In this document: positions 41,533 to 49,918 of the stretch, in pieces | Layout: every line of letters begins with the position of its first letter | Numbering within the stretch: position 1 is the first letter of the stretch | Assembly: GCA_011523655.1 (NCBI GenBank) | Contig: WTGH01000039.1 | Location: 62,001 to 126,000, forward strand | Direction: 5' to 3' | Source of the DNA: Rhodospirillaceae bacterium | Lineage (GTDB): Bacteria; Pseudomonadota; Alphaproteobacteria; Bin65 | DNA: 64,000 nt | Notes under the pieces: model-generated | Databases searched by the model: none | What the model was told of the DNA's origin: nothing | What the model saw: only the letters and a program-made list of their open reading frames with translations | Position numbers and translations under genes: made by a program

Positions 41533-42462
41533 ATGACCGGCCCGGCCCGGATCTTCGACCGCCGCGCCGTCCGCCTGCACCGCGACCGGGCGGCCCGCCG
41601 CTGGTCGAAAATTTCCGGTTCGCGCAACCCGGAATTCCTGCACGAGGAGGTCGCCGGCCGGCTTCTCGAAAGGCTGGGGGAGGTGCGCGAACCTTTCGCC
41701 GACTGTCTCTATCTGGGCTGCCGGCGCGGTTATGCGACGCGGCGGCTGGCGGCGCGGACCGGGATGCAGCGGATCGTGCAGGCCGACCTGAGCCCGGCGA
41801 TGGCCGCCGCCGCGCGGGCCGCCAATCGTTTCTTTCCCGCCCTGTGCCTGGACGAGGAATGCCTGCCCTTCGCCGACGGCAGCTTCGACCTCGTCTTCGC
41901 GCCGTTGTCGCTGCACTGGGTCGACGACCTGCCGGGAACGCTGATCCAGATCAACCGCCTGCTCCGGCCCGGCGGCCTGCTGCTGGCGGCATTGATCGGC
42001 GGCGGCGCGCTCGCCGAACTGCGCGAGGCGCTGGCCGAGGCCGAATTGGCCGGCGAAGGCGGGGTCTCGCCGCGGGTCTCGCCCTTTGCCGACGTGCGCG
42101 ACGGCGGCGACCTGCTGCAGCGGGCGGGCTTCGCCCTTCCGGTGGCCGACCGCGAGCGGATCGGCGCGACCTACGAACACGCCTTCGGCCTGATGATCGA
42201 CCTGCGCCATATGGGCGAGACCAACGCCGTCTGCGCCCGGCGCAAATCCTTTACCCGCCGCGCCACCCTGGTCGAGGCGGCGGAGGTCTATCTGCGCCGC
42301 TTCGCCGACAGGGGCGGCCGGCTGCGCGCCACCTTCGACATTCTCTTCCTGACCGGATGGGCGCCGGCAGAGGGCCAGCCCCGGCCGCTGCGCCCGGGCA
42401 GCGCCGCGACCCGCCTTGCCGACGCGCTGGGGGGAAGGGAAACGGACCCGGAGGCGGGTTAG
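41533..42462 (+). CDS. SAM-dependent methyltransferase (BioC/NDUFAF5-like)
   Basis: Class I methyltransferase of 309 aa. Start ATG 41533, five bases after the preceding gene. Motifs: CLYLGCRRGYATRRLA (motif I, diverged from GxGxG), QADLSPAMAAAA, FDLVFAPLSLHWVDDLPGTLIQINRLLRPGGLLLAAL. The N-terminal RIFDRRAVRLHRDRAARRW matches the alphaproteobacterial relatives of NDUFAF5, the complex I assembly hydroxylase, rather than BioC of biotin synthesis. It ends convergent with pheT with a 4-bp overlap. Confidence 0.85.
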   Translation: MTGPARIFDRRAVRLHRDRAARRWSKISGSRNPEFLHEEVAGRLLERLGEVREPFADCLYLGCRRGYATRRLAARTGMQRIVQADLSPAMAAAARAANRFFPALCLDEECLPFADGSFDLVFAPLSLHWVDDLPGTLIQINRLLRPGGLLLAALIGGGALAELREALAEAELAGEGGVSPRVSPFADVRDGGDLLQRAGFALPVADRERIGATYEHAFGLMIDLRHMGETNAVCARRKSFTRRATLVEAAEVYLRRFADRGGRLRATFDILFLTGWAPAEGQPRPLRPGSAATRLADALGGRETDPEAG

Positions 42463-44882
42463 CCGCGCAGTTCGCCGCCGGCCTGCTTCTGCACGGCGGC
42501 GACGATTTTCTCGGCCACGGCGTCGATCTCCGCGTCGGTCAGGGTCTTTTCCTTCGGCTGGAGGGTCACGGCGATGGCGACGGACTTGCGGTCGTCGCCG
42601 ATTCCCGCGCCCTCATAGACATCGAACACCGAAACGTCGGCGACCAGCGCCTTTTCGGCGTTCTTCGCCGCGCGGACCACCTTCTCGGCCGGCGTCGACC
42701 GGTCCAGCACGAAGGCGAAATCGCGTTCGACCGGCTGGAAGGGCGGCGGATCGAGCAGGGCGCGCGCCCGGGTGCCCTTGTCCTTGCGCGGCGGCAGCGC
42801 ATCGAAAAAGACCTCGAAGCCGACCATCGGGCCCTTGGCGTCGAGCGCGCGCAGGACCCGCGGATGCATCTCGCCGAACGCGGCCAGCACCCGGTTGCCC
42901 AGCTTCAGGACGCCGGACCGGCCGGGATGGTACCAGCCGGGCGCCTCGGCCGCGGTCTGCAGGCTGCCGACCGGCGCGCCCGCCGCATCCAGCGCCGCCA
43001 GCGCATCGGCCTTGGCGTCGAACGGGTCGGCGGCGCGCGGCGCCTCGAACCACGGGCGGCCGTTGCGATCGCCGGCGCGCAAACCTCCGGCGACGGTGGC
43101 CTGGTCCTCCGGCTCGTTGCCGGCGAACTGCGGCCCGATCTCGAACAGGGCAACATTGGGCGAACCGCGGTCGGCGTTCCAGCGCGCCGCCTGGATCAGG
43201 TTCGGTAGGATCGACGGCCGCATGACGTCCAGATCGGTCGTGATCGGATTCTCGAGCGTGGTCTTCGGGGTCGCCCCGCCGAACAGCCCGGCGTGGCCGG
43301 CGTCCATGAACGACCAGGTGACGGCCTCCAGCATGCCCCGTGCCGCCAGGGCGCGCCTCGCCATGCCCAGGCGGCGCTGATCCGGTGTCACCGTGCGGGT
43401 GGCGATGCCTTCGGGCACGACCGAGACGGCCGGGATCCGGTCGTAGCCGTAGACCCGCAGCACGTCCTCAACGATGTCCGCCTCGCCGTGGGCGTCGATA
43501 TCGAAGACGCGCCAGGAGGGGATGGCGACCGTCCACGTCTCCTCGCCGTTCACTGGCGCCTTCTCCCGGACGGTGTAGCCCTGCGCTTCAAGGATGCGCT
43601 CGATTTCGGTGTCCGGCACGGCAAGGCCGCCCAGGCTTTCCAGCCGCGCCGGCCGGAAGCTGACGTCGCGCGGCCAGTCCGGTACGGTGCCGGCGCTGAA
43701 CACGTTACTCGCCTCGCCGCCGCAGAACTCCAGGATCAGCCGCGCCGCGACCTCGGCGCCCCACAGGGCCGATTCCGGGTCGACCCCGCGCTCGAAGCGA
43801 TAGCGGGCGTCCGAACTCAGACTGAGCTTCCGGCCGGTTGCCGCGGTGCGCAGCGTGTCGAACAGGGCGACCTCGAGGAACACGTTCGTCGTGTCGGGCT
43901 GGCAGCCGGTCTCCTCGCCGCCCATCAGGCCGCCGATGGCGTGGACCGCCCGGTCGTCGGCAATGACTGTCATTTCAGACGTAAGAGAATATTCGTTGCC
44001 GTCGAGTGCCTGGATCGTCTCACCGTCCCGCGCCATGCGCATGGTGAGATCGCCGGCGAGCTTGTCGGCGTCGAAAACGTGGAGCGGCCGGCCCAGGTCG
44101 TGGGTCACCAGGTTGGTGATATCGACCAGCGCCGAGATCGGCCGCAGCCCGATCGCGCGCAGGCGCCGCTGCACCCAGTCCGGGCTCGGCCCGTTGGTCA
44201 CGCCGCGGAAAAACCGGCCGACGACGAAGGGGCAGGCGCCGGCATAGTCGCCCGGCAGATCGCGCCGCCAGACCAGCGGGCTGTCGAAGGTGCCCGGTAC
44301 GGGCGCCGCGTCGAAGGGCTTGAGCCGGCCCATACCGGCGGCGGCGAGGTCGCGCGCGATGCCGTGGACGCCCAGCGCATCCTGGCGGTTCGGCGTGATG
44401 GCGACCTCGATCACCGGGTCGTTCAGGCCGAGCCAGTCGGCGAACGGTTCCCCGACCGGGGCGTCGTCCGGCAGGTCGATGATGCCCTCGTGCTCGTCGG
44501 ACAGACCCATCTCCCGCTCGGAGCACAGCATGCCGTTCGATTCCTGGCCGCGGATCACGCCTTTCTTCAGATCCAGCCCGGTGCCGGGGATACGGGTGCC
44601 GGCCGCGGCGAACACGCCCTTCATCCCGGTGCGCGCGTTAGGCGCGCCGCACACCACTTGGACCCGGTCTTCGCCGGTATCGACGACGCACACGCTCAGC
44701 CGGTCGGCGTCCGGATGCTGCCGCGCCTCGACGACCCGGGCGATCCGGAAGGGGGCAAGTTCGGCGGCCTTGTCCTCGACGCTTTCGACCTCGAGGCCGA
44801 TGGCGGTCAGCTTCGCGGCGATCTCGTCCAGCGGCGCATCTGTCTCCAGATGCTCCCTGAGCCAGGACAGGGTGAATTTCAT
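42459..44882 (-). CDS. pheT: Phenylalanine-tRNA ligase beta subunit
   Basis: Beta chain (807 aa) of the heterotetrameric PheRS. The N-terminal tRNA-binding OB fold (about 40-150, PDADRLSVCVVDTGEDRVQVVCGAPNAR region), B3/B4 editing domain (about 210-390), B5 and the C-terminal FDX-ACB anticodon domain (from about 710, PFQPVERDFAFVLDRSTPAEKV) are recognisable. Length is normal. The catalytic partner pheS is normally just upstream on the same strand. Here the upstream neighbour is a toxin-antitoxin pair, and no pheS is present in the window. Confidence 0.96.
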   Translation of the reverse strand: MKFTLSWLREHLETDAPLDEIAAKLTAIGLEVESVEDKAAELAPFRIARVVEARQHPDADRLSVCVVDTGEDRVQVVCGAPNARTGMKGVFAAAGTRIPGTGLDLKKGVIRGQESNGMLCSEREMGLSDEHEGIIDLPDDAPVGEPFADWLGLNDPVIEVAITPNRQDALGVHGIARDLAAAGMGRLKPFDAAPVPGTFDSPLVWRRDLPGDYAGACPFVVGRFFRGVTNGPSPDWVQRRLRAIGLRPISALVDITNLVTHDLGRPLHVFDADKLAGDLTMRMARDGETIQALDGNEYSLTSEMTVIADDRAVHAIGGLMGGEETGCQPDTTNVFLEVALFDTLRTAATGRKLSLSSDARYRFERGVDPESALWGAEVAARLILEFCGGEASNVFSAGTVPDWPRDVSFRPARLESLGGLAVPDTEIERILEAQGYTVREKAPVNGEETWTVAIPSWRVFDIDAHGEADIVEDVLRVYGYDRIPAVSVVPEGIATRTVTPDQRRLGMARRALAARGMLEAVTWSFMDAGHAGLFGGATPKTTLENPITTDLDVMRPSILPNLIQAARWNADRGSPNVALFEIGPQFAGNEPEDQATVAGGLRAGDRNGRPWFEAPRAADPFDAKADALAALDAAGAPVGSLQTAAEAPGWYHPGRSGVLKLGNRVLAAFGEMHPRVLRALDAKGPMVGFEVFFDALPPRKDKGTRARALLDPPPFQPVERDFAFVLDRSTPAEKVVRAAKNAEKALVADVSVFDVYEGAGIGDDRKSVAIAVTLQPKEKTLTDAEIDAVAEKIVAAVQKQAGGELRG

Positions 44883-44966
44883 GTCGGGCGTTCCGTGGCG
44901 GTGGGGCCGGGATTATCTGGCGATCAGCAGCAATCCGGCAACCGGCGGCAGGGCCGCACCGGCGAA

Positions 44967-45365
44967 TCAGGTAACAGGGGCGAAACCGTCGAAGCGCAAG
45001 GCCGATTTATCGAATGTCAGAGTTGTGTCCGCCCCTAGGCTACGGTTGAGTCCCGAGACGATGGCGTCGGCAAAGTCGCCGCCTTGCCGAAGCCACTGGG
45101 TCGCGCGGGCGACGAGGGCCGGTTCCTGGAAGATCAGGGCTGGGCTGTTCGCGAGCGTCTCGATGCAGTCGGCAATTTCCGCCCTCGAATAACCGTACGA
45201 CCGGCGCAGTACCCAGGCGAACTCGCACAGCACGACGAGGTTTAGCTGCAGGGGTGTCCCGGCATCTGCCGCCCGGCGGACGGCCAGTTCCGCGGCGCGG
45301 GTCTGCTCCGGCTCGTCCGCGACGACCAGACGGAGCAGGACATTCGTATCCAGCCCCTTAGTCAT
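44967..45365 (-). CDS. PIN domain type II toxin (VapC-like)
   Basis: Predicted ribonuclease toxin of 132 aa. The PIN fold acidic residues are visible: GLDTNVLLR (first Asp), CEFAWVLRR (Glu), and GGDFADAIVS (two Asp), with the ending TLTFDKSALRFDGF. Start at ATG 45365, overlapping the antitoxin stop by 8 bases. The frame upstream belongs to antisense-type sequence. It lies 84 bp upstream of pheT on the same strand, exactly where pheS would be expected. Confidence 0.9.
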   Translation of the reverse strand: MTKGLDTNVLLRLVVADEPEQTRAAELAVRRAADAGTPLQLNLVVLCEFAWVLRRSYGYSRAEIADCIETLANSPALIFQEPALVARATQWLRQGGDFADAIVSGLNRSLGADTTLTFDKSALRFDGFAPVT

Positions 45366-45663
45366 CGCCCGCCGCGTCACGTCCCGGCAGCGGCCCCAGC
45401 GCCCGTTCGGCGCGCTCAACCGCCGCTCCCGCGGTGGCCTCGTTCATCTCCTCCACGCTGATAGCCGGTCCGTCATAGTAAGGCTTCAGCATGCCGACGA
45501 TGTCGTCGATCGACCGGTTCATCGCCCGCATCTGCGCGCAGCCGTCCTCCCCGATCTCGAAACGCACCTTGTCGCCGGGCTGGAGCTTGAGCGACTCGCG
45601 CACATGTTTGGGGATGGTGATCTGGCCTTTGGAAGTGACCTTGGCGGTAAGCAACCGTTCCAT
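45358..45663 (-). CDS. AbrB/MazE-type antitoxin
   Basis: DNA-binding antitoxin of 101 aa. The SpoVT/AbrB swapped-hairpin motif TAKVTSKGQITIPKHVRESL is residues 6-25, followed by LQPGDKVRFEI. The C-terminal part (about 50-101, IDDIVGMLKPYYDGPAISVEEMNEA) is the toxin-wrapping region. Start at ATG 45663; the longer open frame upstream is the iteron region and not protein-like. An AbrB antitoxin paired with a VapC PIN toxin is a standard VapBC variant. Probably represses its own promoter through the repeats at 45664-45728. Confidence 0.9.
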   Translation of the reverse strand: MERLLTAKVTSKGQITIPKHVRESLKLQPGDKVRFEIGEDGCAQMRAMNRSIDDIVGMLKPYYDGPAISVEEMNEATAGAAVERAERALGPLPGRDAAGDD

Positions 45664-45728
45664 ATTCCTTACTCTTTCCGAATTCCTTACTTTCTTGATA
45701 CTCCTTACTATTTTGAAAAGTAAGGAAT
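45664..45728. repeat. Three 18-bp iterons plus one inverted copy upstream of the antitoxin
   Basis: ATTCCTTACT occurs at 45664-45673 and 45682-45691 and as ACTCCTTACT at 45700-45709, exactly 18 bp apart. The inverted copy AGTAAGGAAT is at 45719-45728. Read on the minus strand these are AGTAAGGA(A/G)T boxes, and the one nearest the gene also supplies the AAGGA ribosome site of the antitoxin. The block is much more AT-rich than its surroundings. Confidence 0.85.
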
Positions 45729-45864
45729 GGCGGCGGCATTTCAAGCGACCTGCGGCGCGCTCTGTTGCGGTTTTCGCTTGCGCCGGATCGGGACGGGCTG
45801 CCTTTCGCGTCTTGCCGGCGCCGCTCAAATTCAAGATTGATTCTAAACTACGCGATACCATATC

Positions 45865-46290
45865 ATGGGCGTTATGAAAGACCGCCCGTTCGCTCCGATG
45901 CTGGAACGCCTGCGCAATGCCGGGCTGCGGCCGACGCGCCAGCGGCTGGCCCTGGCGCGCCTGCTGTTCGAGGGCGGCAACCGCCACGTCACCGCCGAGC
46001 AGCTCCATGCCGAGGCGCGGCGCGAGGAGATCCCGGTCTCGCTGGCGACCATCTACAACACGCTCAACCAGTTCCGCAAAGCCGGCCTGCTGCGCGAGGT
46101 CGTGGTCGATTCCGGCCGCTCCTGGTTCGATACCAACCTGGAAGACCATCACCATTTCTTCCATGAAGCGACCGGCGCGCTGACCGATTTCGAGGCCGAG
46201 GGGCTGGCCGTGGAAGGCGTCCCGCGGGCGCCGGCCGGCACGGAAATTGACCGTGTCGAGGTCATCGTGCGCCTGCGCGATGCGGGTTAG
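45865..46290 (+). CDS. irr: Irr-type Fur family regulator
   Basis: Iron-responsive regulator of 141 aa. The winged helix has LRPTRQRLALARLLF and VSLATIYNTLNQFRKAGLL. The metal/heme region reads LEDHHHFFHEATG, the three-His pattern of Irr rather than the HHDH of Fur. There is no cysteine at all, so the Fur structural zinc site is absent. Irr in alphaproteobacteria acts under iron or heme limitation. Two starts are possible, ATG 45865 and ATG 45874. A TTGATT-N18-TATCAT promoter (45837-45866) would make the second nearly leaderless. A TTCTAAA half-site (45841) lies in that promoter. Confidence 0.85.
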   Translation: MGVMKDRPFAPMLERLRNAGLRPTRQRLALARLLFEGGNRHVTAEQLHAEARREEIPVSLATIYNTLNQFRKAGLLREVVVDSGRSWFDTNLEDHHHFFHEATGALTDFEAEGLAVEGVPRAPAGTEIDRVEVIVRLRDAG

Positions 46291-46333
46291 GTCCGGCGCG
46301 GCCTGTCTGTTCGGCGGCGGCGTCCGTTCGCCA

Positions 46334-46360
46334 AACAGATTAGAACAAATCTAAACTGTT
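46334..46360. promoter_or_regulatory. Irr/Fur-type palindrome upstream of rubrerythrin
   Basis: Arms AACAGATTAGA (46334-46344) and TCTAAACTGTT (46350-46360) are inverted repeats with one mismatch around ACAAA. The core TTAGA-N5-TCTAA resembles the iron control element bound by Irr. Its right edge overlaps the -35 box (TTGACT at 46359). A further half-site TCTAAAA lies at about 46422. Confidence 0.65.
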
Positions 46361-46387
46361 GACTCGACACCCGCCCCGGACTAGACA
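46359..46387 (+). promoter_or_regulatory. Candidate rubrerythrin promoter
   Basis: TTGACT (46359-46364), 17 bp, then TAGACA (46382-46387). Overlap of the palindrome with the -35 element suggests repression by Irr. The leader would be about 90 nt. Confidence 0.45.
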
Positions 46388-46432
46388 GGCCCCGGCGGCG
46401 CGGAGTGCGCCCTGTCCAGTAGTCTAAAACTT

Positions 46433-46451
46433 CCGGGGAACGCTTCCCCGG
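46433..46451 (+). other. Leader hairpin in the rubrerythrin mRNA
   Basis: CCGGGGAA (46433-46440), loop CGC, TTCCCCGG (46444-46451): a perfect 8-bp stem in the predicted 5' leader, ending about 20 bases before the GAGAGGAGAG ribosome site. It could stabilise the message or affect initiation. Confidence 0.5.
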
Positions 46452-46482
46452 TAATGCACCGGCCCAGAGAGGAGAGCCATTC

Positions 46483-46899
46483 ATGTCCCTGAAAGACAGC
46501 AAGACCGAACAGAATCTCAAGGACGCGTTCGCCGGCGAAAGCCAGGCCAACCGCCGATACCTGTATTTCGCCCAGAAGGCCGATGTCGAAGGCTACAACG
46601 ACGTCGCCGCCGTGTTCCGCTCGACCGCCGAGGGCGAGACCGGCCACGCCCACGGCCATCTGGCGTACCTCGAAGAGACCGGCGATCCGGCGACCGGCGA
46701 GCCGATCGGCGACACCGAGAACAACCTGAAGGCTGCTATCGCCGGCGAGACCCACGAATATACCGACATGTATCCGGGCATGGCCCGCACCGCCCGCGAC
46801 GAGGGGTTCGACGAGATCGCTGACTGGTTCGAGACCTTGGCGAAAGCCGAAAGAAGCCACGCCGGCCGCTTCCAGAAGGCGCTCGACGAGATCGCCTGA
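46483..46899 (+). CDS. Rubrerythrin-like diiron protein without rubredoxin domain
   Basis: Ferritin-like diiron peroxidase of 138 aa. The four-helix bundle carries [16 protein letters not shown] (first Glu), [12 protein letters not shown] (ExxH), [13 protein letters not shown] and [11 protein letters not shown] (second ExxH). The C-terminal rubredoxin domain of classic rubrerythrin is absent and there is no cysteine, so electrons must come from a separate donor. A strong GAGAGGAGAG site precedes ATG 46483. The Fe-S protein gene 108 bp downstream is the probable redox partner, and the Irr-like regulator is upstream. Confidence 0.93.
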   Translation: MSLKDSKTEQNLKDAFAGESQANRRYLYFAQKADVEGYNDVAAVFRSTAEGETGHAHGHLAYLEETGDPATGEPIGDTENNLKAAIAGETHEYTDMYPGMARTARDEGFDEIADWFETLAKAERSHAGRFQKALDEIA

Positions 46900-46927
46900 C
46901 GCCCTGTCCGGGCCGGGCAGGCGGGGT

Positions 46928-46944
46928 CGGGCGGCAGCCGCCCG
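46928..46944 (+). other. GC-rich hairpin between rubrerythrin and the Fe-S gene
   Basis: CGGGCGG (46928-46934), CAG loop, CCGCCCG (46938-46944), inside a larger GGGCCGG/CCGGCCC pairing (about 46911 and 46953). No T-run; probably tunes the ratio of rubrerythrin to downstream message. Confidence 0.4.
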
Positions 46945-47007
46945 GTCCCCGGTCCGGCCCGCGCCTTGCGCGCTTCCCGCCGAATCCCGACATCCGAAAC
47001 AGGAGCC

Positions 47008-48342
47008 ATGACCGAAGGCAGCCTGGAAGCCCCCGTCCGCCATGCCATCCCGTGGCAGGACGAGGCCTACTACGACGAAGCGGCCCTCGACGCCGAGCTG
47101 CGCCGGGTCTTTGACGTCTGTCACGGCTGCCGGCTCTGCTTCAACCTGTGCGATTCCTTCCCGACCCTGTTCGACCTGATCGACGCGGCGGGCGACGCCG
47201 AACTGGACGGTGTCGACAACGCAGACTTCCGGAAGGTCGCCGACGGCTGCACGCTCTGCGACATGTGCTTCATGACGAAGTGTCCCTACGTGCCGCCGCA
47301 CGAGTTCGACCTCGATTTTCCCCATCTCATGCTGCGCTACCGGGCGGTCGAGAACCGCAACGGTCGCCGCGGGTTCCGGGAGCGGCAACTTACGCGGACC
47401 GATCGCAACAACCGGCTGGGCCGCGCCGCATCCGGCCTCGCCAACTGGGCGACGCAACGCGGCAACCGCCTGACCCGGCCGGCCCTCGAGGCGGTCGCCG
47501 GCGTGCATCGGGACGCCGCCCTGCCGGCTTTCGCGCCCCGGAGCTTGGAGCAACGCGCCGCCGCGGAAACGCCGGAAGTCGACCGGGATGCGCCGGCGTA
47601 CGGCCGCAAGGCGGCGATCTACGCGACCTGCTACGGCAACGGCAACAACCCGGAAATCGGCATCGCCCTGCTCAAGGTGCTGGCGCGCAACGGCGTCGAG
47701 ACCGAGATCGTCTATCCCGGCTGCTGCGGCATGCCCCAGATCGAGCAGGGCGACCTGAAGGCCGTCGCTGCCGGCGCCGCGCGGACGGCCGCCGCGTTCC
47801 GGCCGTGGATCGACCGGGGCTACGCCATCGTGGCGACGGTCTCCTCCTGCGCCCTGATGCTGAAATTCGAATGGCCCCTGCTGCTGCCGGACAATGAGGA
47901 CGTCCGGTTGCTCTCCGAAAACTGCTTCGACGCGGCGCAGTATGTCGTCGACATCGCGAAGACAGAGGGACTGGCCGAGGGTCTGGAGCCGCTGGACGGC
48001 GGCGTGACCCTGCATGTCGCGTGCCACGCTCGGGCACAGAATATGGGCGTGAAAGCCGCCGAACTGCTGCGCCTGATTCCCGGAACCAAGCCGAAGATCC
48101 TGTCGCGCTGTTCGGGCCACGGCGGCTCGTGGGGCGTGATGAAGGACAATTTCGAAACGGGGATGAAGGTCGGCAAACCGGTCATGCGCGACGCCGCAAA
48201 GGCGGGCAACCCGTACATTGCGTCGGAGTGCCCGCTCGCCGCAGCGCATATCCTGCAGGGCATGGAGCGGATCGACGGCGCCGCGGTGCCCGACCGTGCG
48301 CCCCACCCGATCGAACTGTTCGCCAGGGCCTACGGATACTAG
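47008..48342 (+). CDS. Heterodisulfide reductase-related Fe-S protein (GlpC/HdrD-like)
   Basis: Electron-transfer protein of 444 aa. Two [4Fe-4S] ferredoxin motifs, [11 protein letters not shown] and [13 protein letters not shown] (residues about 38-48 and 78-90), precede two CCG-type domains, recognisable at [14 protein letters not shown] and at [12 protein letters not shown] with SRCSGHGG. In the second site CxG replaces the usual CCG. Start ATG 47008, AGGAG six bases before. In other proteobacteria this protein travels with rubrerythrin and a DUF3501 protein; DUF3501 is not found here. A role in supplying electrons to the diiron protein is inferred. Confidence 0.88.
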   Translation: MTEGSLEAPVRHAIPWQDEAYYDEAALDAELRRVFDVCHGCRLCFNLCDSFPTLFDLIDAAGDAELDGVDNADFRKVADGCTLCDMCFMTKCPYVPPHEFDLDFPHLMLRYRAVENRNGRRGFRERQLTRTDRNNRLGRAASGLANWATQRGNRLTRPALEAVAGVHRDAALPAFAPRSLEQRAAAETPEVDRDAPAYGRKAAIYATCYGNGNNPEIGIALLKVLARNGVETEIVYPGCCGMPQIEQGDLKAVAAGAARTAAAFRPWIDRGYAIVATVSSCALMLKFEWPLLLPDNEDVRLLSENCFDAAQYVVDIAKTEGLAEGLEPLDGGVTLHVACHARAQNMGVKAAELLRLIPGTKPKILSRCSGHGGSWGVMKDNFETGMKVGKPVMRDAAKAGNPYIASECPLAAAHILQGMERIDGAAVPDRAPHPIELFARAYGY

Positions 48343-48377
48343 GCGTTTGCGCGCCAGGGCCGGCATGTCCGGCATAA

Positions 48378-48396
48378 ATGTTAATTTCTTTAACAT
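48378..48396. promoter_or_regulatory. Palindrome ATGTTAA-N5-TTAACAT (downstream copy)
   Basis: ATGTTAA (48378-48384), TTTCT, TTAACAT (48390-48396). Same arms and spacer length as the site at 49919-49937 over the TetR start. It lies between the convergent 3' ends of the Fe-S protein and aminotransferase genes, an unusual place for an operator. Confidence 0.7.
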
Positions 48397-48442
48397 ATAC
48401 CGTTCCACCGAAACGCATGGCCGCCGGCCCGGCAGGGACCGG

Positions 48443-49777
48443 TCACTCTGCCGGAGCGGTGTCCAGCAGATGGCCGTGGCGGGTGAGGAATTCGTCGACG
48501 GCCTCGATCAGTCCGGTACAGTCGGGCCCGGCGATGGCGAGCGAAAGCGTGATGTAGCCGCGCCGGGTCGTAAAGAAGCCCTTGTCGATCAGGTCGAGAT
48601 GCAGGAGCTGGCGCAGGCGCGGATCCCGCGGCGCGATATCGCGGATGGAGCGGATCGGCGCGCGCTGCAGGTGCAGGTTCATCAGCGAGCCCAGTCCGGT
48701 GGCCCGGAACGGTACGCTGTGCCGGGCGGCAAGTTCGTTCAGGGAGGCGCGCAAGGCATCGCCGGCGTCGTTGAGCGCAGCCTGCATCGGCGCGGTAAAG
48801 ACATTCTCCAGGCCCGCGGCGCCGGCGGTCAGCATGAACACGTTGTTGTTGAAGGTGCCGTGGTGGACGAAGGACTCCGGCCGGGCGGGGTCGTAGACCT
48901 TCATGATCTCCGCGGGACCGCCGAAAGCGCCGCAGGAGAAGCCGCCGCCGATGAACTTCCCGAGCGTGGTCATGTCCGGAACGATGCCGAGCTGCCCCTG
49001 GCGCCCGCCCGGCGCAAGCCGCGAGGTCATCACCTCGTCGAAGATCAGCAGGACGCCGTGGGCGCTGCACGCCTCCCGCAACGCCCCGAGAAAATCGGCC
49101 GAAGCCGGAATCGCGCCGGACGCGCCCTGGAGCGGCTCGACCAGAACCGCGGCAAGCCGGTGCGCATTCTCCCGGATCAGGCGCTTCGCCTCTTCCGGAT
49201 CGTTGTAGGGTGCGATCAGGAAGGGGAAGGGCACGGCGATCGGCGCCGCCTCCCGGCCGAAGTAGACGGTGCCGCCATGGTAGCCGCCCTCGAACACCAT
49301 GATCGAATCCCTGCCGGTCACCGCGCGGGCGGTGACCAGCGCCATCAGGTTGGCCTCGGTGCCGGAGGTGGTGAAGCGGATCCGCTCGATGGACGGAAAT
49401 TGCGCGCACAGCAATTCGGCAAGCCGCGCTTCGTAGGGGGTCGTCGAACCATAGGCCATCCCGCGGTCCAGCGCCTCCATCACCGCCGCGCGGATCGCCG
49501 GATGCGAGTGGCCGTAGAGGCCGGCGGAGAAGTCTCCGACGAAATCGGTATAGGTATGGCCGTCGACATCGGTCAGCGTTGCGCCGGCCGCGGTCTCGAT
49601 CGCGAGCGGGAAGGGCGCATAGAACATGCCGGTGCGCGTGTTGCCGCCGGGCAAGCTCTTGCGCGCGCGTTCGTAGTGCGCCCGGCTGGCGGGATTGGCG
49701 GCCTCGTAGCGCGCCGTCACTGCGTCGACCGCGCGCTCCAGATCGGGGTTCCGGCCGCCTGTCCCGGGATTTGCCAT
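48443..49777 (-). CDS. Class III aminotransferase (glutamate-1-semialdehyde aminomutase-like)
   Basis: PLP enzyme of 444 aa. SLPGGNTRTGMFYAPFPLAIE and DVDGHTYTDFVGDFSAGLYGHSHP are the HemL-like N-terminal pattern. PLP contacts are SGTEANLMAL, GGYHGGT, FDEVMTSRLAPGG and the Schiff-base Lys in TTLGKFIGGGFSCGAFGG. The last includes a GSF/GAF-type change relative to true HemL, and the protein is more like catabolic or biosynthetic aminotransferases in this superfamily than tetrapyrrole-forming GSA mutase. Substrate unknown. Divergent from a TetR gene and flanked at both ends by an identical-type palindrome, so probably regulated by that repressor. Confidence 0.85.
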   Translation of the reverse strand: MANPGTGGRNPDLERAVDAVTARYEAANPASRAHYERARKSLPGGNTRTGMFYAPFPLAIETAAGATLTDVDGHTYTDFVGDFSAGLYGHSHPAIRAAVMEALDRGMAYGSTTPYEARLAELLCAQFPSIERIRFTTSGTEANLMALVTARAVTGRDSIMVFEGGYHGGTVYFGREAAPIAVPFPFLIAPYNDPEEAKRLIRENAHRLAAVLVEPLQGASGAIPASADFLGALREACSAHGVLLIFDEVMTSRLAPGGRQGQLGIVPDMTTLGKFIGGGFSCGAFGGPAEIMKVYDPARPESFVHHGTFNNNVFMLTAGAAGLENVFTAPMQAALNDAGDALRASLNELAARHSVPFRATGLGSLMNLHLQRAPIRSIRDIAPRDPRLRQLLHLDLIDKGFFTTRRGYITLSLAIAGPDCTGLIEAVDEFLTRHGHLLDTAPAE

Positions 49778-49918
49778 CGCGCCATGCTCCGCCGCCGAAC
49801 GAGCGGCGGACGATAGCCGGCCCGACGGAGACGCGGCAAGGCCGGCGCGACGCGGGACCGGCCGGGCCCGGTTGCTCCCGGAATTTTCCGGCAGCGGGAC
49901 TTGGCAAGCGCTACGGTT

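Noticed and set aside
45664-45728. Plasmid-type replication origin iterons
   Set aside because: No replication initiator gene is nearby; the repeats sit directly in front of a toxin-antitoxin operon, which explains them better.
48443-49777. hemL, glutamate-1-semialdehyde aminomutase of heme synthesis
   Set aside because: Regulated-looking context with a TetR gene and differences around the PLP lysine favour a related aminotransferase of other function.
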